Shown: piece by piece, positions 45,126 through 56,360 of the stretch
How positions within the stretch are numbered: position 1 is the stretch's first letter
Layout: every line of letters begins with the position of its first letter
Source: Hofstenia miamia
Lineage: Eukaryota; Xenacoelomorpha; Acoela
Direction of reading: 5' to 3'
DNA length: 64,000 nucleotides
Assembly: GCA_004352715.1 (NCBI GenBank)
Contig: SCFE01000011.1
Coordinates: forward strand, 1,941,796-2,005,795
Program-made: the position numbers and the translations under genes
The notes under the pieces: model-generated
Seen by the model: only the letters and a program-made list of their open reading frames with translations
Database searches by the model: none
What the model was told of the DNA's origin: nothing

Positions 45126-45345
45126 TCGAAAACATGCATGTCTCATGTTTTGGGTGTTTATACGGTGACACAAGACATAAGACACTCGAGAAAATCAAAA
45201 TCTTTTGATATTCGAATGTTTTTCAAGTGCTCTACTTGAGTGGTTGAATGTCGCGTGTTTGGGTGTTTAGACGTGACATTCGCTCATTGAAAACACAAGA
45301 CATGCATGTCTCATGTCACGTGTAAACGGGGTATTACATAAATCA
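45126..45345. mobile_element. Short MITE-like segment
   Basis: Contains two near copies of a block including ACATGCATGTCTCATG and GGGTGTTTA.ACG(G)TGACA. It ends CACGTGTAAACGGGGTATTA, a form seen at the ends of miniature DNA elements. The ends are only partly complementary, so the boundaries are uncertain. Confidence 0.35.
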
Positions 45346-45479
45346 AGCGTAAAGAAAATCCCTGTTTTATCCGCTAGGGCAAGTGCTGTGAGATTCAACA
45401 TCAAATCTAATTGGATAATAATTTTACGTGTACTGATGAGAAATGAGAGCATTACTCATTTACCTAATACACTGCTGTA

Positions 45480-48259
45480 ATGCCCAATAAATGTTGCGTA
45501 TTTGCTTGTAAAACGAATTATTCAAAGCAAAGAAAAGATCCTAACGTGCATGTGTATCGTTTTCCCACTGATCCTGATTTACGACAAAGATGGATTTCTA
45601 AAATACCAAATATTCTTACAGTAAGTGTTCTTATATTTAATTTACGAAAGTTTTTGCAGATCACTATGTATTTTTTACTTTATAAAATAGTTAAAAATTA
45701 TGTACATTATAACTCTCGCCACGACGATTGCATTTGCTGCTACAATTCACTAAGTAGAATTACGTTCTTGTTGCAAAAATTAATAAAACAAAAGTAGTAA
45801 ATAGTAGTCTATCAGGAAATTAATTAAAGTATTTTTAGTAAATCACACCCAATTTGGTCAATTTGGTGGTTTGCTCAAAACACTGGCCAAGTGATGCACC
45901 GAAATATCGAAAGAAGTTTTACACTGATCCCCCTCTATTTTCGCAACACCTTCATCTTGCTCTCAACAAACTCAAGTTAAAGCCAGAAACATTGAAAAAC
46001 GAAATGTTTCTGCTACTTCTCGTGGATCTCGTGATGACTTGTTTGTGGTAGCAGATAAACTTCCCGATTGGTCTTCATTTGCGTCTCAATCAAAGGTGAA
46101 ATACCAAACGGAAAACATTATTGTTCAGGAAAATTCAGAATCGTTGAACTTTATGAGTCTTTCTAATTCAGATTTTGGCTTTATTGTTCAGTACTCTGTA
46201 ACAGTGTTTAGTGATTTCTCTATTCTTGGGGTTACAAGTTTCATTCTAAAGTAGCGATTCCCAATTCTTTCTGTGGTTTTCAGCATAAAGTTGAGAAGTG
46301 GAGTCAATTGGATGCGATTTTAAATTTTGTTTCTAATGATGAAATTGTTTTCAAAACCGAAGTGAACTTTTTCTGTGAGTTTTTTGCTAATAACTTTGAC
46401 ATGTCTACATGCAGTAGGTTATTTATTATGGAACAATTAAAACTCTTGTGTGTTTCGAAACCTACTTATTCGACGTTTATGTTAAGAGCAGCGATTTCAC
46501 TCTTTATTCATGGTCGTTCTGGATATAATGAACTAAGGAATTATTTAATTCTTCCTCATCCACATTCAATTAAAAAAAATTTTCAAAGTTTGGATGGAAT
46601 TGGTTGTAATGAACATTCGCTTCTTGTTATTTCTAATGTTTTGCCAACATTAACATTCTTTCAAAGAACTCATATTGTTCTCATTATTGATGAAATATAT
46701 GTTAGGCCATGTTTGCGATTTCGTGGTAATCATATTATTGGTTGTGCAGAAGATGATTCAACATTAGCAGCACGAACTGTGCTTGCTGTTATGATGAAAG
46801 TTTTATATGGTGGACCAAGTTTCATTTTGCGTTTGGTACCAGTTTATAAGAACTCTGGAAAATTCCAATATGATATTCTTCTTCCTATTTTGAAAGGAAT
46901 TCAATTGAACAATGGTGAGCTTTTAGCAATAATAGCCGACAATCATCGAATCAATCAGAATTGTTTTTCCCAATTTGTTCACGTTGATAGTGCTACTCCT
47001 TGGCGTGTTAGAAATCCTGCAAATAGTGAGCATGAATTCTTTTTACTCTATGATTTTGTTCATATCTTTAAAAATATACGAAACAATATAATTACTGAAA
47101 AGAACAAATGCTTTGGAATGTAATATGGATGGAACTTTTATTATTGGAAAGTGGAGTGATCTTGTAAGTGTTTACATGAAAGAAAAAGAAGCTACTATTC
47201 GTCGCACAAACCTTTCATACCAAGTTTTGTTTCCGCAGACACTGGAAAGACAAAATGTTAGGCGCGCACTTATACCATTTTAGGACAAAACTATTTCTGC
47301 TCTAAAAGAAGAAGGTTTTTCGGATTCAGCTCTCTTCTTTGAGCATTTTGGAAAAGTATGGAAGTTTGTGAATGTGAAACGACCGCTATCCAATTATATA
47401 CTTTTAGATGCTAATAGATCCGTTGTAACATCTGATAATGACAATCGATTTGCACATGCTTCATTATTGGCAAATGGTTGCTTAAGTGCGAGAAATTCTA
47501 TTAGGCATCATTGCTTAACAAAAGACACTGCTGATGCATTCCACTTTTCAATTAACAGTATCAGATGTATTTCTAAGAGATTACTGGATGATGGAATGAC
47601 ATATGTTCTTCTAGGAGAATTTCAAAATGATCGTTTAGAAGCTGAATTTGGTCGTATACGCCAAATGAGTGGTGGTTCATACTACATTGCTCTTGAGCAA
47701 ATAAAATCTTTGATTTCTTTATTGCACTTAGAATTATTTGAAAAATTGGGAATCACTCTAATGAAAAATGAAATGTCTAATTGTTGCAACAATCCTCTAA
47801 CAGAATCAGAAAAAAACTTAATTGATGAACTTATTACTTCTGAAATTCAATTTACTCACGAGATTGAAACATCAATTATTTTATATATGTGGATATATTT
47901 CTTTCCGAGAAAACTTAGACAATTCGAATGTTGTCGCTCTTGAATGTTCTTCATTTTTTAAAAATTTAGATCGAGGTGGACTACATGTTCCAGGAGAAGA
48001 GTTTTATCATTTTGCTTGTTATTGTTTTCAATATCACGAGCTTTATTTTGGTAGGCATGGCAATTGCAGATGTGCATTAGTCAAGGCTTTCCAATGTATT
48101 TTCGACTTCGGTGACTTTCAGTTTGAATTAAAAAAAAAGGTTCTTTTACGTTTGGCTAATACATTTTTTAAGGGTTTTGTTCGTAAATTTAATGACATTT
48201 TGTTAAATAAAGAAAAGGTTTTGTGTGAAAGAAGAAAGCGCAAGCTTAGCAGTGAATAA
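45480..48259 (+). pseudogene. THAP / P-element-like transposase, decayed
   Basis: N-terminal THAP zinc finger split over two pieces. MPNKCCVFACKTN with RFPTDPDLRQRWI (45480-45619) ends at a good splice donor (GTAAGTG, 45620). VCSKHWP with KFYTDPPLF (from about 45870) then completes the C2CH set. Next come a linker (46039-46260) and the catalytic RNase-H-like domain (46308 on). LIIDEIYVRP has Asp at 46690, IIADNHRINQ has Asp at 46938, FLLYDFVHIFKNIRNN follows, and DRLEAEFGRIRQMSGG (about 47626-47670) carries the acidic residue of the P/THAP9 family. The C-terminal part reads NSNVVALECSSFF. Reading is broken by frame changes near 46000, 47100 and 47880 and by a TAG at 47281. Some breaks may be introns, but the TAG and the shift at 47100 lie within conserved protein. 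It is a dead copy of a P-superfamily transposase or a domesticated relative. Confidence 0.85.
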
Positions 48260-48526
48260 AATGTATAATTTTGTTGTTTTGTGTAACTAAATGATAAAGC
48301 ATGCTTGTAAAATGAATGGCCTCTGAATTATTTCACACTATTTGTTGTAGTTGCGTCCTTTCTATTTAGTTGTCCTTGACTATACACGTTCTGCAAGGTC
48401 GATTAATCATTTTTCGTTAAAAATAATGCTTGATGCTAAACTTTTGTCCGGCACATCAGAGCCGGATTAACATCATGGGGGGCCCTGAGGCAATCCAGTT
48501 GTGGGGCCCAGACAACTTAATATTAT
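48260..48526. other. Sequence between transposase and right repeat
   Basis: Non-coding. CAGAGCCGGATTAAC and GGGGCCC at about 48468-48510 resemble the terminal repeat of another DNA transposon, cut off by the repeat that follows. Confidence 0.35.
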
Positions 48527-49181
48527 GGGCAGGATTTTTAACGCCGTATTTTTTAATTTCGTATTTATTCCAATAGCATTGTTTCCAATAACTTCGTATT
48601 CCAAAAGCACCGTTTCCAATAATTTCGTATTCCAATAATTTCGTATTTTTTAATTTCGTATAAAATATACGATTTAAACATGTTGTTGCATAAAAAACAT
48701 TAAGCTTAGTACGAATTCGTTTATAGAAATGCGAAAATTCACTTAAGGAATATTCAAAGGCGACAATCCGATATATAAACAGTATCTGCTAAAAATTGTC
48801 TAAAATTAAAAGCTAGTTTCAATTTTAATTAAATTTCATTTCTATTGAAGCTGAATGTACCCTCAAAATATTTACAGGAGCTATATACCATATTAAAGCA
48901 CGTATTATTTCCAATAAACTACATTAAAAGTAGACACAATTTCGTAAAGTCTATGAATAAAATGTCATTATTGTTTATGACATATATACAAAATACGATA
49001 CTACTGGAGTACGAAATACTAAATTATTGGAAATGATGCTATTCGAATACGATATTAGAGGAATACGAAATTAATGGAATACGATACTACTCGAATACGT
49101 AATTATTGGAATACGATTTTAAAAGAAAATTGAAATTTCCATTATACGAAATTAAAAAATACGACTTTAAAATACTACCCC
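48527..49181 (+). repeat. Direct repeat copy 2 (complete), MITE with 38-bp inverted ends
   Basis: A 655-bp unit from GGGCAGGATTTTTAACGCC to AAAATACTACCCC. The two ends are inverted repeats of about 38 bases (about 31 match), identical in the inner 19 bases around TATTTTTTAATTTCGTAT. Both flanks of the interior are filled with CGTATTCC/ATTTCGTAT motifs: at least seven in forward orientation in the left 150 bases and at least eight inverted in the right 190 bases. It has no coding capacity; the 63-codon frame it shares with copy 1 is incidental. Confidence 0.85.
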
Positions 49182-49190
49182 ACAAATTAA
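49182..49190. repeat. Right 9-bp target-site duplication of the composite
   Basis: ACAAATTAA directly after the CTACCCC end of repeat copy 2, matching 43353-43361. The inner flank of copy 2 (ATATTAT, before 48527) does not match. Confidence 0.7.
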
Positions 49191-49334
49191 TAACTTTTAG
49201 ACCTATTATTTTCACCCTACTGTATCTGCGATTTGCCTATTTTTGTGTTAGCAAATATGTTTTTCACGAGAATAATTTTATTATTGATATTTCCTTCATG
49301 GATAATTGGTTTAGAACCTTAATCTTGATAACTT

Positions 49335-49580
49335 TCGCACGTCCCTGATGTCAGAGAGATCAAGGAACTCTGTTTCTAAAAGCCGAAGTGACTTCAAATA
49401 ACATGCTAAGGGTTTACGTCATCAAATGTTAAAAATTCATTGTTTAGGTCTATAAAATATTGAAAAATTTAGGTTTAGGTTCTAGATGACGGCATATACA
49501 GTGTTGCCTAAAAATAATATGTTTATATATCAGAGTCCCCTGATCTGCAATAATGCCTATTTGAGATCAATTCATATTTA
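49335..49580. mobile_element. Fold-back element, small relative of 50131-50980
   Basis: Left end near GATCAAGGAACTCTG and right end CAGAGTCCCCTGATCTGCAATAA are inverted. They match the ends of the larger element at 50131-50980, and the interior CTAAAAGCCGAA and GGTTTACGTCA blocks are shared with that element's right half. It is probably an internally deleted copy. Confidence 0.5.
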
Positions 49581-50130
49581 GTTTATTTTTTTCAGAAAAT
49601 GTTTTTTTTATTCAGGAATTAAGCACTTTCTGAGAATTGTTACTTTACAATTTAACCTTGTACTTGCACAAAATTTCTAAATATAAAAGTATATTAATGG
49701 AAACTTAAGTTACTACACAAAACGAAGAGATTGGGAATGTTATGTTTGGGGATTTCGGAATTTACAATTTAACTTTTTTCCCTAGTATATTGTTTAATAA
49801 TGTTTGGTTTGGGAATTTGGGAAGTTCAAGACGTTAAATTGAAAGTTTGTTAATTTGAAAGCTGAAATTGCAAAATATTTATTGTCGATTAAATTTGGGA
49901 AAGTTAAGAACTTGAAAATTTAAAATTGTTTAAAAATATATCAATTAAAAATAATTTTATGATTACATTTCCCAAATATTCCCAAATTTCTTAATCGATG
50001 TATTATGAAACAATTTTACGTTTTCAATCTAAGAAATTCCCATTCCAAAATTTTTCAAACCGTTCCGCCAATGTTACATTTTACAAAAATATTGCCAATC
50101 TAAATGCTCTTAAAATTTGGAAAAAGACAT
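49581..50130. other. Non-coding interval
   Basis: AT-rich sequence between two related fold-back elements, with many GGGAATTTGG / CCCAAATTCCC-like short inverted pieces. No gene. Confidence 0.45.
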
Positions 50131-50980
50131 AATTCACCTGCTTTATTGCAGATCAGCGGACTCTGATATATAAACGCAACTCTGTATATGACGTCATATC
50201 GAATATATATTTAAATTTTCAATATTTTGTAGGCCTAAGCCCCCAATATTCAATCTTCTGAAAAATTATTTTTAATAGTTTTTTAAAAGTAAATATGAAA
50301 TATATATTACAATTTGCCCTTCAAATCAGCATCATTATAACACGTTGTTTTGTTGCTAGCAGTTCATTCTATTACATTTATCAAAGAAAGTTGGGAGTGG
50401 TTATAATTTTAGACTATTTTAGAGGCTGAAGCAGTAAACCAGCCATATGGACAAAAGGCAGCCCTAGTTGAACGTGTTTATGAGCCTTCTATTGCAAAAA
50501 TGCTTGAGAAAAGTTGTGGAACATGAGTATTAGTTTACTAATGCTTATGACCAACAAGAAACAAGAAAGAAATTTTTATGGTAAACCATAAATTTCGATT
50601 TTGTATTTTCATGTCATATTCTAGTATAATATACATTTTATGTTTTACGTTCTTTTTATGTCTTTTGTATTCAATTTTTTTTAACATAAAATGCTATCCC
50701 CCTAATCAAGAACTCGCCGTAACCCAAGTCACAACGTGACGTTTCATAAACCTAAATCCTAAAACCTAAATTTTACAATATTTTATATACCTAAGCCATA
50801 ACCCAATTCACAACTTGGCGTTTCGTAAACCTAAATTTTTCAATATTTTATAGACCTAAGCCTTAACCCTAAACAATTAATTTTTAATGTTGGTGACGTA
50901 AACTCTTAGCAATGTGATTTGACGTCATTCGGCTTTTAGAAATCAGAGTCCGTTGATCTGCAATAACACCTAATTCACCT
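50131..50980. mobile_element. Non-autonomous DNA element with CAGATCAGCGGACTCTGA ends
   Basis: Left AATTCACCTG...TTGCAGATCAGCGGACTCTG and right CAGAGTCCGTTGATCTGCAA...ACCTAATTCACCT form inverted ends of about 30 bases. Inside, at about 50710-50880, a ~75-base unit (CATAACCCAATTCACAACTTGGCGTTTCGTAAACC...) is tandemly repeated about twice. No transposase. The superfamily is undetermined. Confidence 0.6.
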
Positions 50981-51636
50981 TAAAAATTGAAATTTCATTA
51001 TTTATGTAAACGTACAAATATATAAAAGCTTACAACAAACTTCAAAACCTCTTAGGAATGCATTTATCTTGAGAACAATTAAGAACATTTAGAAGTTAAT
51101 TAATATATGCTATTTTAAAATTCTCAATTATCATTTTTTGAATATTCATTTTAAACTATAAATATGATTTTTATTCTTGAATCACAATTAGGATTTTAAT
51201 TTACTGTTTTGCTAAAATCTGCTCTAAATTTGTCGTTTTAAATCATAATGGCATGTGTAAATACCCATCGCGTATGTTACCAATAATAAAGAAATTGTAA
51301 GTTCAACGGTAATTATTGACAATTTTTGGATTTGGAATTAAATTTTTTGTTTGTTTCAATGCGCTGTAATGTATTTCGCCAAGCGCCAAAAAAATTATTT
51401 TTATATATACTAGCATGGAATCGTTTTGTCAGTGAGCTACTCAAGTAGCAATGTGTAGAAAATATACAAAAATATTTCAAGAATTTTTCAATTAGTTATT
51501 CTATGCTTAAAAATACTATTTTGTAATAATTAAAGTTATATAAAATATTTTGTTGAGATCATTATATAAAATTAGTAACAGTTGGGTGTTTAGAGCACCG
51601 GACAAAAATCTTGAGTGATTGGAATAAATTACGGTC
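50981..51636. other. Non-coding interval
   Basis: AT-rich, no gene or repeat recognised. Confidence 0.45.
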
Positions 51637-51777
51637 TTGACTACACGATTTATTCGGCCTGATTAAGTAGGCCCGATTAAACAAATGTGCATTCCACTAA
51701 TTTATCACAAAGTTGGTTGAAAAAGTTGGAGCTGCTTCTTAACTACACGATTTAATCGGCCCGATTAAATCGTGTAG
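51637..51777. mobile_element. Miniature element with TACACGATTTAATCGG ends
   Basis: Left GACTACACGATTTATTCGGCC and, at the right, the same motif as a near-perfect palindrome (51743-51777: two 17-base arms around one base). A 141-bp unit, about 300 bases upstream of COX17. It could be a MITE or a palindromic recombination or protein-binding site. Confidence 0.5.
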
Positions 51778-52082
51778 CTAAAACATTCCTTAACAGGATG
51801 AGGCATATAAATGTATATCATTGAATTTCTTTCAATTATCCAATGAGTTTTACTTATGAAAGTAATGTATTATAATCAAAGTTATTCAAAGTTCCTGTCT
51901 TTTGCTATATGAGTTTTGACCACTTATTTAGCAGTATGTGCACGGAGTACCTTAAATTTCATTCATTTCTAATTCGAGTGATTTATCATACTTGTCATTT
52001 TTGAGCATTTCTCAATCATTCTGACATAACTAATTAAAATATATTAATGTTGTAGATATTATTTTACGTTAAATTCAAATTG
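51778..52082 (+). other. COX17 upstream region
   Basis: About 300 bases that should hold the promoter and 5' untranslated region of COX17. AT-rich; no motif stands out. Confidence 0.45.
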
Positions 52083-52301
52083 ATGTCAGCTGTAAAGGAC
52101 AAAGAAAAACTGACTGCTAAAGATTATGCTCGCACTCCTGAGGAATTAGCCCAAGGAAAACCGCGTTGTAAATCATGTTGTGCTTGTCCAACTACTAGAG
52201 TGGCTAGAGATGAATGTATAGCTGCAAAGGGCGAAGACAACTGTAAGCAGTTCATTGAGCTTCATCGCCAGTGTATGCTGGAAATGGGATTTAAAATTTG
52301 A
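52083..52301 (+). CDS. COX17: Cytochrome c oxidase copper chaperone COX17
   Basis: A 72-residue protein that carries copper(I) in the mitochondrial intermembrane space and hands it to SCO1/SCO2 and COX11 for assembly of cytochrome c oxidase. The diagnostic C-terminal half is complete. KSCCACP holds the copper-binding Cys pair (C32, C33). Then C35-X9-C45 and C54-X9-C64 form the twin CX9C coiled-coil-helix fold, whose disulfides are made by the Mia40 pathway, and the conserved end is GFKI. The N-terminal ~28 residues are variable in the family. I chose the ATG at 52083 because the frame has no earlier ATG. The length matches animal COX17 (about 60-75 residues). The whole protein is on one exon here. 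No disruption is seen. An extra Cys (C29) precedes the motif. Confidence 0.95.
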   Translation: MSAVKDKEKLTAKDYARTPEELAQGKPRCKSCCACPTTRVARDECIAAKGEDNCKQFIELHRQCMLEMGFKI

Positions 52302-52673
52302 ATTTTGTACACATTTTTTATAGATTTCATTTGTACATATTTTATTTTACTAATTTCAGATAAAAATCGTGAAATATGACTTAGACCGTTTAGCAGTTTT
52401 TACACAACTTATTGTTGAATTCATCAATAATATAGCTTTCTAAAGATGAGTCTATTTATGCATCAAGATAGGATAAAGGAAATTAATAACTGATCGTTGT
52501 AAGTATATAGAGAGAATAAATATTTATATAAAACCAAATTTAAGAAAATAGTTATTAGCGCTTGGATCTGTAAAATTTTTTTCTTGCATGATAAAGTGTT
52601 TAACAAAATTTTGCTAAATACGATGAAGAACAAAGAATTACCAGTTGATTTATAAAAACTTTCTGAAGTACTG
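52302..52673. other. COX17 3' region and non-coding sequence
   Basis: 3' flank of COX17 with several AT-rich stretches but no clear AATAAA close by. From about 52530 it may already be decayed Penelope-like sequence. Confidence 0.4.
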
Positions 52674-52930
52674 GTAGGTGAACCACTACGAATGTATGGT
52701 TTGCCAAAAATACATAAGAATCCTGAAGATCCGCCATTTATACCTGTCCTGAACACAATCAAAACCTTTAGTTTATCACAGTGATTAGTTAAGTTATTGA
52801 AGAAATGTATACTCAATAGGTTTATATTAAAAGGCACCTTTGATTTTTAACAAAAATTGAAGGATGTTTTCGTAATTAACAAACATAAGTAAAAAATCAT
52901 GGCAAGCTACGATGTGAAGTTTTATTAATA
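52674..52930 (+). pseudogene. Penelope-like reverse transcriptase fragment
   Basis: Reads VGEPLRMYGLPKIHKNPED, then PVLNTIKTFS, LLKKCILNRF and finally MASYDVKFY with stops between. (R)xYGLPKIHK followed by RPI/PVL and later SYDVKSLF is the conserved N-terminal RT block order of Penelope-like elements, which lack LTRs and usually carry a GIY-YIG endonuclease. Only this part is present, with several stops. It is in opposite orientation to the larger Penelope-like relic at 61682-62723. Confidence 0.75.
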
Positions 52931-52942
52931 CTAACATATTTA

Positions 52943-53612
52943 GAGGTGGCACGTCTTTAGGGGCTCGTCCCAGGCCTGGCCCCACTAACACTCTTATAAA
53001 ATATATCTAAAACTCTAAATATATGAAAAGATAATACAAATTTGCACATTTTAAATTTAGTAACTGCGGCGGACGTCTCAAACTCAATATCTACCAAGAA
53101 ACGACGGAGCTTGATTTAATAAATGCCACCTATATTTGCTACGCATTCGCTTAAATAGCCAATCAAAAATATTTATTCGTACTAACGCGACACGTAATGA
53201 AATCAATATCCGTGAAAATCATTGCGTTTCGTGGAGCCTTTTCCGAAAAATTATTGGCTAATGAAGAATTCTATATTCAAGATTCCACGTTTTTTGTGTA
53301 ATATCATGTTGTGATTTAGAATGCGTTCAATTAAATGTTACATTTATATAAACTCTTGCCTTAAATTGGGCCTCTATAACATGAGCGAAAAAATATAAAA
53401 TATATTTATGATTTTCATCTAAACAATCATTTTGAGTAAAGTGGGATGATAGCCATATAGATATCTTGATTTCACATTGCAAAGTAAACATTGTTGTACA
53501 TATAATAATGTTGAAATAATATGAAATTAATGTTATTTAAATAATTTTATGAGACAATTTTATATCGAGACAGGTGGCGCCTGTTCCAAAATTTTCCACG
53601 CTACGCCACTGA
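52943..53612. mobile_element. Possible non-autonomous DNA element
   Basis: The right edge reads CCACGCTACGCCACTG, the complement of CAGTGGCGTAGCGTGG, a terminus common to many animal DNA transposons. The left edge GAGGTGGCACGTCTTTAGGGGC is a poorer version. If both are its ends the element is about 670 bp without coding capacity. Confidence 0.35.
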
Positions 53613-55855
53613 GTTTACATAATGATTTCTTCTATATGAAGAAGATAACCTGAACTTTTCAATGTCAAACTTGTATAAAAACTAACAAATAATTATATAT
53701 GAGAGAAATATGAGTGATTTCATAAAACTGCAGCATCTAATTTTAAAATATTAGGCCGTTTCCATCATTTTTAATTGGTTTATTGCTTGCATCACATAAT
53801 TTTTTTAAAAATAGTATTATATTTTACACCTTTGTACAAAACAAAAAAGCATAAAAATACTTAAGGTTTAAAGTAAATTGTTTTTAGATAATTTCAATTG
53901 TTGAAAATTGATATTACTTAGTTACAGAATTTATTCTTTGAGTATCCAAATAAGTTTGTTTCCTTGGCGATAATTCTAATTTACTTTTTTCTTAAATTTT
54001 TTAAAATTAGTTTATTCGTTAATTTCAGGTAATAATTTGTTCCATGGATCTATAAAATACAGTATAACACGATTTAGCGCCACTCGTACAAAGTTAGAAT
54101 TGGGCTGGGGTGGATTTTCGATATAGTCAATTGGGACGGTCCAGGCTTAGGGATGATAATGTTTTAATTTGTAATTGAAATACAATAAAACACTCACTTG
54201 AAAACTTATACTTTGCAAATGAAAAAAAAACATTCTGCTTAAATTTAATCAGTCCAGCATTGTTGGCTGGTGCAATACTTCTAACATCTAAATTTTGGCC
54301 TGGTCCAAGCAGAGTTTGTTCTGATGTAATTTGAGATATGTTGGCAGAGAATTGTAGTAACTGAATATATAAGAGATGATATATGTATAGGGATGGGATC
54401 CCTATAGTGAATTGAATAAACAGGACACCGAATAACTTACGAGATAATGTATTGTTTAATTATTACAAATGTATATGACTTAAGAAAAAAGAATATGAAC
54501 TTATTTTTAGTACAAAACATGACGGAATTTAGTTAAATTTGCCATAAATATGACCTTCCTTTTTTCAAAAGGATCAGTTTAAACAATATAAAACGTTTTT
54601 CCATTACTGAGAACAAGATGTAAAACAAAAACAAAAAATCTTACATATTATTAAGTCAAATTTTTAAAGAACCTATTTAACTAAATTATAATAACTGCAC
54701 ATAAATTTCCATATATCTTTGCGGTTAAAATTTCTGCCATAGGCTGAGTTTACTCAACAAAGAGAAACTGCAGCTGTTGTTGCTTGCTATTTTTATAGGC
54801 TAGCATGCAATTCCGATTAAAATTTCCAGCCCCTTTTCTTCCATCATAGCTGTGAAACCGTTATTTTCTAATTGTTTCACATGTATCATTCCCAAGATCA
54901 AGGGTGGGAGTAAAAACAACATCTGGTAGAATTTCAACTTTGGTTTTTTATAATAGCAGCTCTAGTTGAAGCAATTAATTTTCAACCCTCATATATTTTG
55001 CCTGAATGCGCATGGCAATACTAAATAGAGTAAATCCTTGTATATAAGAAAAACTTGTTTTGTTGCATGACAACTTCTTAACTAGCTTTTTCCTCGAATA
55101 TTCCATTTTAAATCAAGTTTTATCTCAGATTATGTTATCCGGTAAAATCGGGTAAACAAGTTAAATTTTACCTGATATCCTGTTGTGAAATTTGCGATTT
55201 GACCGGATGCCGGATTACGGCACGTTCCTAATATGCTCTTTAAATGATAAAAAGTACGATTTCAATCCTGGAAATAATTAGTTGTCGCAATGGTATTATT
55301 ACTAAATGGAACGTAAGATATATGATACCTTGGCTTTAGGTCATAGTACTCAGCAGGAGCTGTAATATTTTAGAAGGGTTACTTCAAAAATAGTATTCTA
55401 TTATATTGACTAAATAAAAATATATTTTTCCTTAAAACATTACATAAATTGTTGTAGCAAAATAAATTAACAATATTTTAAATGAAATTCGTGAAAAATT
55501 TGTCAAAGTTTGTTGGTGAAGCTTCAGTTTTGTAGAACTTTTAAAAATACATATACAAATTAAAATATACACAAATTTTATCTTCAAATAGAATTAATTT
55601 TTATAAAATGTTTGGATAAAAGAGTAGCAGAATATAAATGCTCTTCTTGTTGTTCCCTTTTGTTAAGATTTGTTTACATGCAAACTGCTAATTGCAATAA
55701 TAGATTTCAGTGAAAAATTGGCAATTGTGTATTGCCATGCCAGTTAATAATGAAATATCTAGAGATTAAACATATTGATAAATCGTTGTCAGTTATGCCA
55801 ACAATCGCCATTATCGAACTTAACAACAAAAAGTTAAAAAAATTAAATGTTAAAC
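53613..55855. other. Non-coding interval
   Basis: About 2.2 kb without a supported gene or RNA. CpG is at normal frequency. A weak inverted pair GGTAAAATCGGGTAAA / TTTTACCTGATA lies near 55140-55175. Confidence 0.45.
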
Positions 55856-56360
55856 AGTATTTATAAGACAGTCATCATCTGCATATTAATCAATTTTACT
55901 ATTTTATCTGTTGAGTTATGTTATTAAAGTAAATTGGAAATAGAATAGTACCAAGCACTATGTCCTGTGAAACGGGGTCAGTAAAAAAATTTTGATATGA
56001 TTTTTTTACCATTAAGTATAATGCATTGTTTTAAGATTTTTAATGCATTGCTTTTTAAGGGCATTAAATATAAATCAATAGATTATGACAATTTTAATAC
56101 AGTAGTTTGTCTTGCAATATGTCAAAATTTATCGGTATAATAGCTTTGCTCAAATCAAGAAGAGCAACTCAGCTACATGTATTTAGGCCTAATTGGATTA
56201 CATTTGCTCTGATATTGATAAAGTTGCATCTTGTATGGCATAACCATTGCGAAATCAAATTGTTTTTTCAAGAGAATTATTCTGATTTCAAATACAGGGC
56301 AATTTGCTTATTTAGTAATTTTTCGAGCAATTTACTAAAAGGGTGCCTAATGCAAATGAG
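55856..56360 (-). pseudogene. LINE reverse transcriptase fragment
   Basis: On the minus strand: LALLDLSKAI (about 56165-56130) followed by INFDILQ, then, after stops, PVSQDIVLGTILFPIYFNN and a YADDDC-like remnant at about 55880-55865. This matches the order LDLSKAFD, GVPQGSxLGPLLF, YADD of CR1-type RT. Many stops; old. Confidence 0.7.

Noticed and set aside
49106-49348. 80-codon frame starting in the right repeat
   Set aside because: It begins inside the MITE end and runs out into flank; no protein resemblance.
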